Below are positions 42,730-51,084 of a DNA stretch of 64,000 nt, piece after piece. Every line of letters starts with the position of its first letter. Within the stretch, counting starts at the first letter, position 1. The position numbers and the translations under genes are program-made. The stretch is from an uncultured Clostridia bacterium. Its GTDB lineage: Bacteria > Bacillota > Clostridia > UBA1212 > UBA1255. Where the stretch lies: positions 36,067 to 100,066 of the forward strand of contig CAJFUB010000002.1 in NCBI GenBank assembly GCA_904420095.1. The letters run 5' to 3'. The notes beneath the pieces were generated by a model. It saw only the letters and a program-made list of their open reading frames with translations. It searched no databases and was not told the DNA's origin.

Positions 42730-43746
42730 GCGAGCCTTCCGTCTCAGCGCTTTCGCCGAAACCGCTGACAGAAGCGCGGCTAAGCAGAGGATCGATACGC
42801 TCAGATCTCCGGTGCCGGGATTCGGATCGGCCGGCTCAGGATCTGTGGGCTCAGGATCCGTTGGTTCAGGATCGACCGGATCAGGATCTGCCGGTTCTTC
42901 TTCCTCTCCGGAAATTGAAATATTATCGATATCGATAGCGTTCTCCCGCACTCCGAACCCAAGGTAGCAGTCTTCCGCCGCAACGCGGGCACTGTCAGTA
43001 CGGAAGAGCTCGGTTCCGGACGCATCTTTTACAACGGCGGTCTTATAATATACGCCTTCTAAGTATTCCGGAATTTCCGTTGCGGCGTCCTCCGGGTAGG
43101 TTCCCGCGTTAGACAGCTCCACAGTGGCCGCAAGCGCGTCTTCTACGTAAATTTTAACAACGGAGCCGTCGTCCTCAACCTTCAGGTTCGTGAATTCCTT
43201 CCAGTCAGGCCTTCCCTCTACCAGAATATCCGCGTATACGCAGCTGATTCCCCAGGGCCCCTCTGCCCTTGTCTTAACCGCAAGGCGGATTCCATCGATG
43301 ACGGGATAAATAACGATCCCGGCTGCTCCGATCGAGGAGGTCCCCTCCGTTCCGCCCTTTTCCACATAGAAATCCCATTCATAGAGATTGAACACGTCGC
43401 CCGTTCTGATGAAAACGCCCAGCCAGTCCGCCTTCGGCGTTTCCGTTCTGAGATCAACGGAAAATGTATACGGCGCATCTACGGTTTTTGCGGACTGAAG
43501 CTCCAGCAGGCCGGACGCGTTCAGGTAGCGGTTTCCTTCTTCTTCCGCAATTACGCTTGCCGCCTCGCCCAGACCATTCTTTTCCACCCAGTCTTTTGAA
43601 AAAATTTCTGTGTTGTTGGAAATGGTTCCTACGGTTTCCTCTTCAAAGCTGCCGTCTCCGGTCAGCGCAGCGGCGCTGACGGCGCCTCCCGCGCAGAGCA
43701 TGCACAGCAGGCACAGGAGCAATCCAACGCAAATTGTTTTCTTCAT
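42724..43746 (-). CDS. Surface protein with concanavalin-like domain and NPGTGD anchor (paralogue 2)
   Basis: 340 residues. Signal peptide MKKTICVGLLLCLLCMLCAGGAVSA; a beta-sandwich matching the 40600-41697 protein (LYEWDFYVEKGG, SIGAAGIVIYPVIDGIRL, YYKTAVVKDASGTELFRTD); a linker of repeated PxPTDPEP units; then NPGTGD, a hydrophobic stretch and RRKARL. The NPxTGD sequence resembles clostridial sortase motifs, so covalent wall attachment is possible; no sortase gene is in the window. A palindrome ACTGTT-ATAA-AACAGT lies upstream at 43799-43814. Confidence 0.78.
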   Translation of the reverse strand: MKKTICVGLLLCLLCMLCAGGAVSAAALTGDGSFEEETVGTISNNTEIFSKDWVEKNGLGEAASVIAEEEGNRYLNASGLLELQSAKTVDAPYTFSVDLRTETPKADWLGVFIRTGDVFNLYEWDFYVEKGGTEGTSSIGAAGIVIYPVIDGIRLAVKTRAEGPWGISCVYADILVEGRPDWKEFTNLKVEDDGSVVKIYVEDALAATVELSNAGTYPEDAATEIPEYLEGVYYKTAVVKDASGTELFRTDSARVAAEDCYLGFGVRENAIDIDNISISGEEEEPADPDPVDPEPTDPEPTDPEPADPNPGTGDLSVSILCLAALLSAVSAKALRRKARL

Positions 43747-43798
43747 AGTAAATATGCCTCCCTTTTTTGGAAAATTTAATGAAAATATAATAAATCAG

Positions 43799-43814
43799 AC
43801 TGTTATAAAACAGT
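43799..43814. promoter_or_regulatory. Possible operator palindrome upstream of paralogue 2
   Basis: Perfect six-base arms ACTGTT/AACAGT around ATAA, 53 bases before the start of the surface gene at 43746. No T tail on the minus strand, so it does not look like a terminator for the preceding ceramidase-like gene. Role uncertain. Confidence 0.35.
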
Positions 43815-43840
43815 TAGTTCAATCTTGCCGCGTTATTACA

Positions 43841-45250
43841 TTATTTTTGCATACTCAGCTTTTCAAAAAGCGTTTCGGCGCCGCGGATTACGGCCGGCTC
43901 GCTTTCCCTGCAGCACTGTGGCAAATTATACCAATGCGGTGCATTGATTATTTCATAATGTCCAGACAGAATTTCTTTCAATCCCGCTTCTTTTGCGCAT
44001 ATCGTCTTTCCGTACCAGTATTCCATATCGCAGCGCAGATAGTCCCCCGATTCAAATTCGGAAGCAGGCACCAAATAGCCGTTCGTACCGTTGGCATGTC
44101 CAACAACAAAAACAGAGTCCAGATCCAGACCGTGTGCACCGCAAATGGCCTCCAGGCTGTTTCCGGTCTCACAGAAAATTTCAAACGGCAAAAAAAGGAA
44201 CGCTGCCCGGTCCGACAAGCGGAGCAGCTGCAGCTCCGCAAGCAAAGAATTTTCACGAGGCGTTCCTCCCCATTCGAGAGTCTCGCACAAAGCCTTTTGA
44301 TGCCAATAAATTTCCCGGACGATCCGCCTGCTTTCAAACGAATCCTCTGCAGACTCCCGTTTTCCTTCAAAAAAGTCAATTGTTTTTTGCAGGACATCCT
44401 TCGGCGGGTATGGCAACATCGGAATTTTTACTGTACAGGAAGCGAGCTGCGGCGCGCAGACCGAGCCGCCGTCATAATTTTCGAAATTTTCCAAAGCGGA
44501 TAACACTTTGTCCGCAAGTTCTCCGCCGAGTGCCGCAATCCGCTCGTCATCGCTTAATTCAGCCGGAAGAACGGGATCTGCATCCGCACCTCTGCCCTGC
44601 AGGAACAGAAACGGAACGCCAGGATATTTTTCCTGTGCATTCTGCGTGAGCACGGAAGGATAATCCGCCGAAAGATGCATCCCAGAAGAACAGGTTGCAT
44701 GACAGGACGCCAATACCAGCGCGCCTCTTAAAGAATTTCCCGTATCATAAAAGCCGCAGATTTTTATGCTTCTGTCACAAAGCTCCCGTCCGCGCCGATT
44801 TCCCATCAGAGATAGCTCTTCTCCGCGAAGAAATGCGGGACTGCATGGGGATGCGTTTTGAAACGCTTCCCGCACCGTTAAAGCGGCGCGCATTCCAATC
44901 TGATCCCACCAATAATAATTGATCGGAAGGTCTCCCAGCACCCCACTAGCCGGAGCAGAATGCGTATGCGTCGCACAGACCGTAACACAGTCAGGAGTCA
45001 GACCATTCCATCTCGCGATGCTTCGCTTCAGACCTAAGGCAATCCGTTTTTCAAAGCCGCATGCGTCAAATACGGCAAGCGCGTACCGAAAGCTTCCGGC
45101 GCATATTACAAACGCTTTCACGTACAAAGGATCCCGAACGCCTTCCGCCGGTGTAATTCTTTCTCCGAATCCATCCAGGTAGACCGTCTGAGCATCCGGT
45201 GTAATAGCGGACTGCGCGAAACCAAATCTCGTAGGATTTTCAGTTTTCAT
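43841..45250 (-). CDS. Neutral/alkaline ceramidase-like hydrolase domain protein
   Basis: 469 residues from ATG 45250 (AAAGGTGA upstream; the longer reading would run into the SIS gene). It has the N-terminal signature of the non-lysosomal ceramidase superfamily: a Zn-type HxH in CATHTHSAPASG, a second His in LASCHATCSSG, and LFLQGRGADADPVLP, corresponding to the FLQG..GDxNP loop. There is no signal peptide, unlike secreted ceramidases, so it should act in the cytoplasm. Many family members outside ceramidases are uncharacterised hydrolases. It is the last gene of a kinase-SIS-hydrolase operon, which suggests an amino-sugar or sugar-conjugate substrate. Confidence 0.65.
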   Translation of the reverse strand: MKTENPTRFGFAQSAITPDAQTVYLDGFGERITPAEGVRDPLYVKAFVICAGSFRYALAVFDACGFEKRIALGLKRSIARWNGLTPDCVTVCATHTHSAPASGVLGDLPINYYWWDQIGMRAALTVREAFQNASPCSPAFLRGEELSLMGNRRGRELCDRSIKICGFYDTGNSLRGALVLASCHATCSSGMHLSADYPSVLTQNAQEKYPGVPFLFLQGRGADADPVLPAELSDDERIAALGGELADKVLSALENFENYDGGSVCAPQLASCTVKIPMLPYPPKDVLQKTIDFFEGKRESAEDSFESRRIVREIYWHQKALCETLEWGGTPRENSLLAELQLLRLSDRAAFLFLPFEIFCETGNSLEAICGAHGLDLDSVFVVGHANGTNGYLVPASEFESGDYLRCDMEYWYGKTICAKEAGLKEILSGHYEIINAPHWYNLPQCCRESEPAVIRGAETLFEKLSMQK

Positions 45251-45263
45251 TGTTGATTCACCT

Positions 45264-45998
45264 TTAAAATATTCTGATAATATTTCTATATTTTTCAAAA
45301 TAGACCGAATTAGCCGCATCTCCCCCGTCAACGTTACTGCTCAGAAATACCTCCGGCCGTTCTCCCGTCTTCTGCGCACGCTCCTGCAGTAGTCCGATCA
45401 CGCGGCAGACGATTTCCTGCAGCAGCGCAGCGCCCATCACCGTGGAAGTAGGTCCGCACCGGACCCCAGAAAGCTCTAGGCAGGCATCGCCCGGTTCGCC
45501 GCAGTTATCGATAACGACATCGCAGAGATCACAGAGCTTTAAACCGTCGGCATGTCTGGAAACGCAGCTTGCCGAATGGCTGAGGCTGGTAATGCATACC
45601 GTTTTCATATTTCTTTTTCGCGCAGCCTGCGCCATCTCAACGATAACGGGATTTCTTCCCGAATTTGAAAAGAGCAGCATAACATCTCCCGGCGCGATTT
45701 CTTTATAATTTTCAAGCAGGAGCTCCGCATATCCCGAAAGACGTTCCAGTTTACTGCTTCGGAACGCGCCTCTGTGAAGCATCAGCGCGTCCTCCAAAAT
45801 CGGGTATACGCGTACAAGGCCGCCCGCTCTGTAAAAAATTTCCTCTGCAAGCATATGGGAATGCCCCGTTCCAAATGCATACAGCATTCGTCCCTCGGCA
45901 AGCGCAGCAGCAATCGTCTCCGCCGCGGCCGCTATATTTTTCTCCTGTGAATCGCGCGCTTTCTTCAGAAGCGCTTCAATTTTATCAATATAATGCAT
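45264..45998 (-). CDS. SIS-domain sugar-phosphate binding protein
   Basis: 244 residues with a single SIS domain: LYAFGTGHSHMLAEEIFYRAGG at the N-terminus and LLFSNSGRNPVIVEMAQAARKR for the phosphosugar loop, followed by VCITSLSHS. Length and SNSGRNP match the UPF0309 group. Family members isomerise or bind phosphosugars. It lies between a BadF-type kinase (12 bases upstream) and the ceramidase-like gene (13 bases downstream), a clear operon, so it probably handles the kinase product. Confidence 0.82.
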   Translation of the reverse strand: MHYIDKIEALLKKARDSQEKNIAAAAETIAAALAEGRMLYAFGTGHSHMLAEEIFYRAGGLVRVYPILEDALMLHRGAFRSSKLERLSGYAELLLENYKEIAPGDVMLLFSNSGRNPVIVEMAQAARKRNMKTVCITSLSHSASCVSRHADGLKLCDLCDVVIDNCGEPGDACLELSGVRCGPTSTVMGAALLQEIVCRVIGLLQERAQKTGERPEVFLSSNVDGGDAANSVYFEKYRNIIRIF

Positions 45999-46010
45999 AC
46001 CATTTCTCCT

Positions 46011-46967
46011 TCATCGCTGTTCTATCATTCGCTTTGCATAAATCACGGCGGCATATTCCGGAGGCATCTGGGCCTCTTTGATTTCCGCAAGCGGATATTT
46101 CAAACGGATCCCCCTGTCAAAGCTGTCTCTTACAAAATGATTGTTTGTCAAAACGCTTCCGTATATTCCGATTAAAGGGCAGCCCTCAGGCGGGTAGTTC
46201 ATTCTGCCGATCAAGCGGACTCCGCATTCAGCCAGCTTCTGCCCTGCTTTTTCCAAAATGCGGACGGCCTCTTTGCAGCCTCTTTCCGCGCATAAATATA
46301 CAATTTTGGAAAATTCCGCTACTCTGGCGCGGCTGTTATGCTCCCCGTGAAAGCAGTTGATCAGCTCTCTGGGATGCGATACGCCGTAATAATCCAGCGC
46401 AGCCGCGGAAAGCATGCCTCCCGTCTTGGCAATATCCCGATAGCCGAATTTGTCAAACGCATCAAAAATGTATTGAAACGCGGCCACCGCGATATCGTAT
46501 CCGCTTCCCGTATCGTTAATAGGAAAGCCCCACCCTCCCGCAACGTAAAAGCCGCCGTTCTCGTCGATCGCCGCTCCCATGGAGCCGGTTCCGCTTACGA
46601 TCAAAGCACCCGCTTTTCCCTGCGTTAATCCATAAAGCGCCATATATACGTCGCTTTTGATATAGATCTCTGTCATGGGACCGAGTGGAAGATGCGTTCT
46701 GATTTTCCGGGTAAAATTTTCCGTATGCGGATTGACGCAAATGTCGTCCTGCGCCGGATCGCCGATCGAAACCGCCCGGATTTTCGCATAATCGATATGC
46801 AGATCTTCCATAATATATTTGAAATTTGAAAACGCTTTGTCAACGCCGATGTTGTTATAATTGATGCTGGCTCCCTCGGAGCCTGCTATGATCCTGCCTC
46901 CGGCATCTACGGCAGATACCCGCGTTTTCGTTCCCCCTCCGTCTACTCCAATAATGATCGAACACAT
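46011..46967 (-). CDS. BadF/BadG-family sugar kinase, N-acetylglucosamine kinase-like
   Basis: 318 residues from ATG 46967 (AGGTG six bases upstream). Actin-like ATPase fold: phosphate 1 IIGVDGGGTKTRVSAVD, phosphate 2 GALIVSGTGSMGAAID, and GGWGFPINDTGSGYDIAVAA with the family-typical GDEGS/T-like loop. N-acetylglucosamine kinases of this family share these features. First gene of the operon with the SIS and ceramidase-like genes, suggesting an amino-sugar route. Confidence 0.8.
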   Translation of the reverse strand: MCSIIIGVDGGGTKTRVSAVDAGGRIIAGSEGASINYNNIGVDKAFSNFKYIMEDLHIDYAKIRAVSIGDPAQDDICVNPHTENFTRKIRTHLPLGPMTEIYIKSDVYMALYGLTQGKAGALIVSGTGSMGAAIDENGGFYVAGGWGFPINDTGSGYDIAVAAFQYIFDAFDKFGYRDIAKTGGMLSAAALDYYGVSHPRELINCFHGEHNSRARVAEFSKIVYLCAERGCKEAVRILEKAGQKLAECGVRLIGRMNYPPEGCPLIGIYGSVLTNNHFVRDSFDRGIRLKYPLAEIKEAQMPPEYAAVIYAKRMIEQR

Positions 46968-47084
46968 TGCAATCACCTGTCTGTCTTTTCTCAGACTCCA
47001 GTATAAACGGCTTCCCTATAAAAGCAGTAGAACAATAATTGTATTTTATTGGATTATATTACGTAGAATTTCGGAGCAAGACGG

Positions 47085-47116
47085 AAAATCCCCGGATTGT
47101 TTTGATCCGGGGATTC
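47085..47116 (-). terminator. Terminator of the small Cys-rich gene
   Basis: Minus-strand hairpin AATCCCCGGAT-CAAAACA-ATCCGGGGATT (47115-47087), 11 paired bases, with a short T-rich tail (TTTTCC). It insulates the Cys-rich gene from the kinase operon. Confidence 0.75.
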
Positions 47117-47177
47117 TTCATGTCGACGATTTTTCGTTCATCCTGCTTTTCTGAAAGCTCTTTCTCACCGATTCAGA

Positions 47178-47312
47178 TTAGCAGCCGCAGCCACAGTTGT
47201 TGTTGTTGGCGCATCCGCAGCCGTCATCGCTGAGAATCGCGAGGATGGCAACGATGAGGATGATCCACCAAAGGCAATCCTGATTTATAAAATCAAAGCA
47301 ACCACAAGCCAT
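47178..47312 (-). CDS. Small Cys-rich single-pass membrane protein (44 aa)
   Basis: 44 codons with a strong GGAGGA site eight bases before ATG 47312. The layout is a short N-terminus with MACGC, one membrane helix (WWIILIVAILAIL), then a tail DDGCGCANNNNCGCGC with six Cys. Short proteins of this pattern with CGCGC tails occur in Clostridia without known function. The tail may bind a metal (Zn, Cu) or form disulfides; this is inference. A dedicated terminator follows, supporting a real gene. Confidence 0.75.
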   Translation of the reverse strand: MACGCFDFINQDCLWWIILIVAILAILSDDGCGCANNNNCGCGC

Positions 47313-47474
47313 ATTTTATGTCCTCCAAATTACTCGTTACATCTATATACTATGCTTCCACCGCGGCGGACGTCACAGCCGAAAGGAAATAAATTTCTTG
47401 CCTTCCTGCACTCGTTTGAGGTATTATTTATAAGCCGTCAGACACGGCAATTTGTTTATAGGAGGAAAGCGCAT

Positions 47475-48011
47475 ATGCAGCCTATCAAGGGAGCAAGACA
47501 AACAGAGCTTATCGTAATGATCGCTTTATTTTCAGCGCTGATCACCGTAATGACCGCATTTATCAAGATACCCACTCCGCTTGGCTATATCCATATCGGC
47601 GACGCGTTCATTTTTGCGGCCGCAATGCTGCTTGGTCCGTATGCGGCGATTCCCGCAATGATCGGCTCGGGTTTGGCCGATTTTATAACCGCTTATTTTA
47701 TGTACATACCGGTAACGATTCTGATCAAAGGACTGATGGGGCTGCTTTCCGGATTTGTGCTCGCGCGCAAGAAGCGTCCCCTACCGTTGAAATTCACGTT
47801 TTTTCTGGAAACGGGATTGATTTTTGCCCTGTGTGAACTCATTATGGTCGCCGGCTATTTCGTATTTGAGCTGTTTTTCTATCATTTCGCGGCCGCACTC
47901 GGCGCCGTGCCGTTCAATCTCATTCAAGGCGCTGCGGGTATTATCATCGGCCTGGTCCTGATCCCCGTGCTTCAGAAGCTGAACATAAAAAATTATAAAA
48001 TCAATCGATGA
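47475..48011 (+). CDS. ECF transporter S component
   Basis: 178 residues from ATG 47475 (AGGAGG 10 bases upstream). Six membrane helices; the N-terminal stretch KGARQTELIVMIALFSAL and IPTPLGYIHIGDAFIFAAAMLLGP fits vitamin-binding S components (ECF-type). The EcfA/A'/T module is not in the window and is presumably shared. The lipoate ligase gene begins 18 bases after, so a lipoate or related cofactor substrate is an attractive inference; biotin, thiamin or riboflavin cannot be excluded. Confidence 0.8.
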   Translation: MQPIKGARQTELIVMIALFSALITVMTAFIKIPTPLGYIHIGDAFIFAAAMLLGPYAAIPAMIGSGLADFITAYFMYIPVTILIKGLMGLLSGFVLARKKRPLPLKFTFFLETGLIFALCELIMVAGYFVFELFFYHFAAALGAVPFNLIQGAAGIIIGLVLIPVLQKLNIKNYKINR

Positions 48012-48028
48012 AGACAGGAGAATGTAAA

Positions 48029-49048
48029 ATGAAGTCGCTGCGTCTTGTGCTTTCAAAATCATATGACCCTTGGTTTAATCTGGCGCTGGAGGAGCTTTTA
48101 TACGATACGATCCCCGAGAACACCGTCATCCTTTACCTATGGCAGAATCAAAATACCGTCGTGATCGGCAAATCGCAGAATGCATGGAAAGAATGCCGCG
48201 TGTCGGAGCTGGAAGCAGACGGAGGAAAGCTTGCGCGCCGGCCCTCCGGCGGCGGCGCAGTATTTCATGATCTGGGGAATCTCTGTTACACCTTTCTCGC
48301 CTCCTCCGGCCTGTACGACCTGGAAAAACAGCTGAGCGTCATTCTCGCGGCTGTTGGCGAGCAGGGCATCGAAGCCAGGTTTACGGGGAGAAACGATATT
48401 ACGACATGCGACGGCAGAAAATTTTCCGGGAATGCATTCCGCTTTTCCAGCGGGAAAGGGCTGATGCACGGCACACTGCTTCTGGATACCGATCCCGAGA
48501 AAATCGCTCGTTATCTTCAGGTGTCCAAGGCCAAGATGCAGGCGAAGGGAATCGATTCGGTACGCGCGCGCGTCATAAATCTGATTGAACGAAATCCGGC
48601 AATTACACCAGAGAGTATGAACGCTTCCTTGAAGAAAGCGTTCCGCGCGCAGTACGGCTCCTGGGATGCGGAGGAGGTTTTCTCCGATGCGGAAATTTCG
48701 GGCAGACTGAAGGAGCTGTATGAAAAACAATCCTCCTGGGAATGGCGGCTTGGCGAAACGCCGGAATTCGATATGTCTTTTGAAACGAGGTTTTCCTGGG
48801 GAGGCTTTGAGGTTTCTCTTTCTGCCCAAAAAGGGGTGATTCAAGGAATCGAGCTGTACACGGATGCAATGGACGCGGAACTGGCCGGGCTTTTAAAGGA
48901 CAGCCTGCGCGGCTGCAGGCTGTCCTTCGATGAAATCAGCGATAAAATAAAGGCTTCCGTGGCTCTGCTTGCCGCGGGCGGAAGCATGCTCGCAGATCCG
49001 GCTCAGGTCTCCGGAGATTTATGCGGCTGGTTTGCTGAGATTCTTTGA
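48029..49048 (+). CDS. lplA: Lipoate--protein ligase
   Basis: 339 residues from ATG 48029 (ACAGGAG eight bases upstream; an upstream ATG overlapping the previous stop has no site). The LplA catalytic signature is complete: ARRPSGGGAVFHDLGNLCYTF, GRNDITTCDGRKFSGNAFRF and HGTLLLDTD, with a C-terminal LplA_C-type domain. It adenylates lipoate and transfers it to E2 or GcvH lipoyl domains. Paired with a putative vitamin uptake component. Confidence 0.93.
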   Translation: MKSLRLVLSKSYDPWFNLALEELLYDTIPENTVILYLWQNQNTVVIGKSQNAWKECRVSELEADGGKLARRPSGGGAVFHDLGNLCYTFLASSGLYDLEKQLSVILAAVGEQGIEARFTGRNDITTCDGRKFSGNAFRFSSGKGLMHGTLLLDTDPEKIARYLQVSKAKMQAKGIDSVRARVINLIERNPAITPESMNASLKKAFRAQYGSWDAEEVFSDAEISGRLKELYEKQSSWEWRLGETPEFDMSFETRFSWGGFEVSLSAQKGVIQGIELYTDAMDAELAGLLKDSLRGCRLSFDEISDKIKASVALLAAGGSMLADPAQVSGDLCGWFAEIL

Positions 49049-49057
49049 ATTTATTTT

Positions 49058-49549
49058 TCATTCCATACAGCAGTTCTTGTATTTTTTACCGCTGCCACAT
49101 GGGCACGGATCGTTGCGGCCGATTTTATGGCTTACTGCCTGGCAGGACTGCCGGTACTCTTTCAAAAGCGTATTTCTTTCTTCCTGCGTCAGGATTCCGT
49201 CCCATTCCGGCAGATTGTATAGCCAGTCCGCTTTTGCCTTGTGCATATTTTTATACAGCTCGTTCCATACGATCCTGAGCGTCACGTCGCTGTCGGCCTC
49301 CAATTCGTCCACATTGACGGGAGCTTCCAGCGAGGTATTGATTCCGTCGACAAAGCCGCCGAATTCGTCTTCGGAGAGGCCGAGTTCCGCCGCAAGGTCG
49401 GACGCCTTTCCGGAAAGCTCCTGCTTCTGTTCGCGCAGAATCTTGGCGTATGCATTTTTTTCTTTTTCGTAATATGCTTCCAGTATTTTCTTTGCGTTGG
49501 CGGGATTCGCTTTTTCAATGCTTTCCTGCCATCTTTGATAGAGTCCCAT
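49058..49549 (-). CDS. SEC-C motif protein
   Basis: 163 residues; the last 20 form a zinc-binding SEC-C motif ([18 protein letters not shown]) as at the C-terminus of SecA. The preceding 140 residues are helical and charged, with no known domain. Cytoplasmic. Stop lies nine bases from the convergent lplA end. Thirteen bases separate it from the RNA methyltransferase gene, so the two may be co-transcribed. Function unknown; the motif can bind ribosomes or SecB in other proteins. Confidence 0.8.
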   Translation of the reverse strand: MGLYQRWQESIEKANPANAKKILEAYYEKEKNAYAKILREQKQELSGKASDLAAELGLSEDEFGGFVDGINTSLEAPVNVDELEADSDVTLRIVWNELYKNMHKAKADWLYNLPEWDGILTQEERNTLLKEYRQSCQAVSHKIGRNDPCPCGSGKKYKNCCME

Positions 49550-49562
49550 TTCGATTGCCTCC

Positions 49563-50348
49563 TTATTTTTTTCTGCGTGTTTCGTACATCATCAGCGCCG
49601 CTGCGACCGATGCATTTAAAGATTCTACGCCGGCCTCCATACGGATCGTAACGAGCTGATCGCATAATCTCAGCATGCGGGAGGATAGTCCGTTTGCTTC
49701 ATTTCCAAGCGCGATGGCAAGTTTTCCGGCAAATTCTGTTTCAAATAGATCCTTTCCTCCCCTGGGATGCGCTGCGTAAATTCGAAATCCTGTATGCTTT
49801 GCTTCCTCAGCGATCTGTATCAGGTCGCCTCTGCACTGTATGATTTTAATCTTCAGCAGACAGCCCGCAGTGGAACGGACCACCTTCGGGTTATACGCGT
49901 CGACGCAGCCTTCGGATGCGATAAGAGCCCGAAATCCGGCTGCCGCCGCCGTTCTGATGACCGTTCCCAGATTTCCCGGATCCCGCAGATCCTCCAAAAG
50001 CAGAATATGATCCTCCCTCACCAAAACCTGATGAAGGTCATGCTTTGCAATTTTACAGATCGCGGCGATTCCCTGCGGCGTCATGGTGCCGGAAATTTTC
50101 CGAAACAGAGGATCTGATAAAACCGCCGTCGGAATTCCTCCGTTCCCTGCAAGGGAGAAGGCCTCCGATGCCGCAAAGGTCTGAGAAAAAATCAGCTGAC
50201 GAACGCAGCCGGCCGCCAGCGCTTCCGAAACGGCGCGCCGGCCCTCCATCAAAAAGCACCCGGAGCGCGCCCTTTCCCGTTTTTCGGAGAGCGCGGCGGC
50301 ATATTTTACAAGATCGTTGTCTTTCGACGTAATAACTTTTTCGTTCAT
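49563..50348 (-). CDS. TrmH/SpoU-family RNA 2'-O-methyltransferase
   Basis: 261 residues. N-terminal RNA-binding substrate domain (L30e-like) and C-terminal SPOUT fold with motif 1 [24 protein letters not shown], motif 2 [17 protein letters not shown] and motif 3 [22 protein letters not shown], the knotted SAM site. Modifies 23S rRNA or tRNA. Sits downstream of the rplT terminator. Its exact nucleotide target is not readable from sequence. Confidence 0.9.
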   Translation of the reverse strand: MNEKVITSKDNDLVKYAAALSEKRERARSGCFLMEGRRAVSEALAAGCVRQLIFSQTFAASEAFSLAGNGGIPTAVLSDPLFRKISGTMTPQGIAAICKIAKHDLHQVLVREDHILLLEDLRDPGNLGTVIRTAAAAGFRALIASEGCVDAYNPKVVRSTAGCLLKIKIIQCRGDLIQIAEEAKHTGFRIYAAHPRGGKDLFETEFAGKLAIALGNEANGLSSRMLRLCDQLVTIRMEAGVESLNASVAAALMMYETRRKK

Positions 50349-50359
50349 ATACGGTCCGA

Positions 50360-50427
50360 TCCAAAAAGAATCCCGGAGTCCGGCGCTTTCTGCAAGCGCT
50401 GCCTCAGACCTCGGGACGATGGATTCC
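50360..50427 (-). terminator. Terminator after rplT
   Basis: Minus-strand composite hairpin: GAATCC and GGATTC arms close an inner GCGCTT-GCAGA-AAGCGC stem and a CCCGAGG/CTCCGGG stem, followed by CTTTTT. Lies 15-80 bases after the rplT stop. Confidence 0.75.
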
Positions 50428-50441
50428 TATGTGCTTTTCGG

Positions 50442-50789
50442 TCAGGGTTTTACCTGGGCGACAAGCTTTGAAAAGCCCGCGCTGTCGTTCACCGCCATGT
50501 CCGCCAGAATTTTTCTGTCGAGCGCGATTCCTTTTACCTTAAGGGCGTGCATCAGCGTACTGTAAGACATTCCGTTGCTTCTTGCCGCGGCGTTGATTCT
50601 CGTGATCCAGAGCTTTCTGAAGTTTCGCTTTTTGTTTCTTCTGTCTCTGTAGGCGTACATCGCTGATTTGATGACGGCCTGATTTGCGGTTTTATATACC
50701 GTGCTTTTTCTTCCGAAATAACCTTTTGCAAGCTTTAATACTCTCTTACGCCTTGCTCTTGTCGCAACTGAATTCTTTACTCTTGACAT
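50442..50789 (-). CDS. rplT: 50S ribosomal protein L20
   Basis: 115 residues, standard length, with the basic N-terminal tail ([29 protein letters not shown] cut here in reading) and conserved [19 protein letters not shown]. Structural protein of the 50S subunit, needed for early assembly, and in Bacillota an autogenous repressor of infC-rpmI-rplT through the leader RNA. Last gene of that operon. Confidence 0.97.
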   Translation of the reverse strand: MSRVKNSVATRARRKRVLKLAKGYFGRKSTVYKTANQAVIKSAMYAYRDRRNKKRNFRKLWITRINAAARSNGMSYSTLMHALKVKGIALDRKILADMAVNDSAGFSKLVAQVKP

Positions 50790-50811
50790 AACTCAACAAC
50801 CTCCCTGCTCT

Positions 50812-51009
50812 TTACGAATACGGCAGCATCTTTTTGATCGTAGCCGCATTGGAATCTGCCGCGTAGGCCGGCATTTTATGGCCCTTCTTGGCTTTCCTGG
50901 GTTTGCTGACGAGCCGGTGTCTCCTGCAGGCGTGACTCATTTTCACTTTCCCGTTTGCGCTGATCCTGAATCTTTTTTTCGAGGCGCTGTGTGTCTTTAC
51001 TTTAGGCAT
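50812..51009 (-). CDS. rpmI: 50S ribosomal protein L35
   Basis: 65 residues, basic, with the L35 signature MPKVKTHSASKKRFRIS and SHACRRHRLVSKPRK. Lies between infC (75 bases upstream) and rplT (22 bases downstream) as in nearly all Bacillota. Confidence 0.97.
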   Translation of the reverse strand: MPKVKTHSASKKRFRISANGKVKMSHACRRHRLVSKPRKAKKGHKMPAYAADSNAATIKKMLPYS

Positions 51010-51084
51010 TTAAAAATCCCTGTCCTTTCTGCTGTGTATTCTGTGCGCGCGGCGCTTTTATAATCCGAGCGGTACGTTATATTC

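Noticed and set aside
42828..42905. Short tandem repeats resembling a CRISPR or minisatellite
   Set aside because: They encode the PTDPEP linker repeats of the surface protein in frame; unit is about 12-18 bases and spacers are absent.
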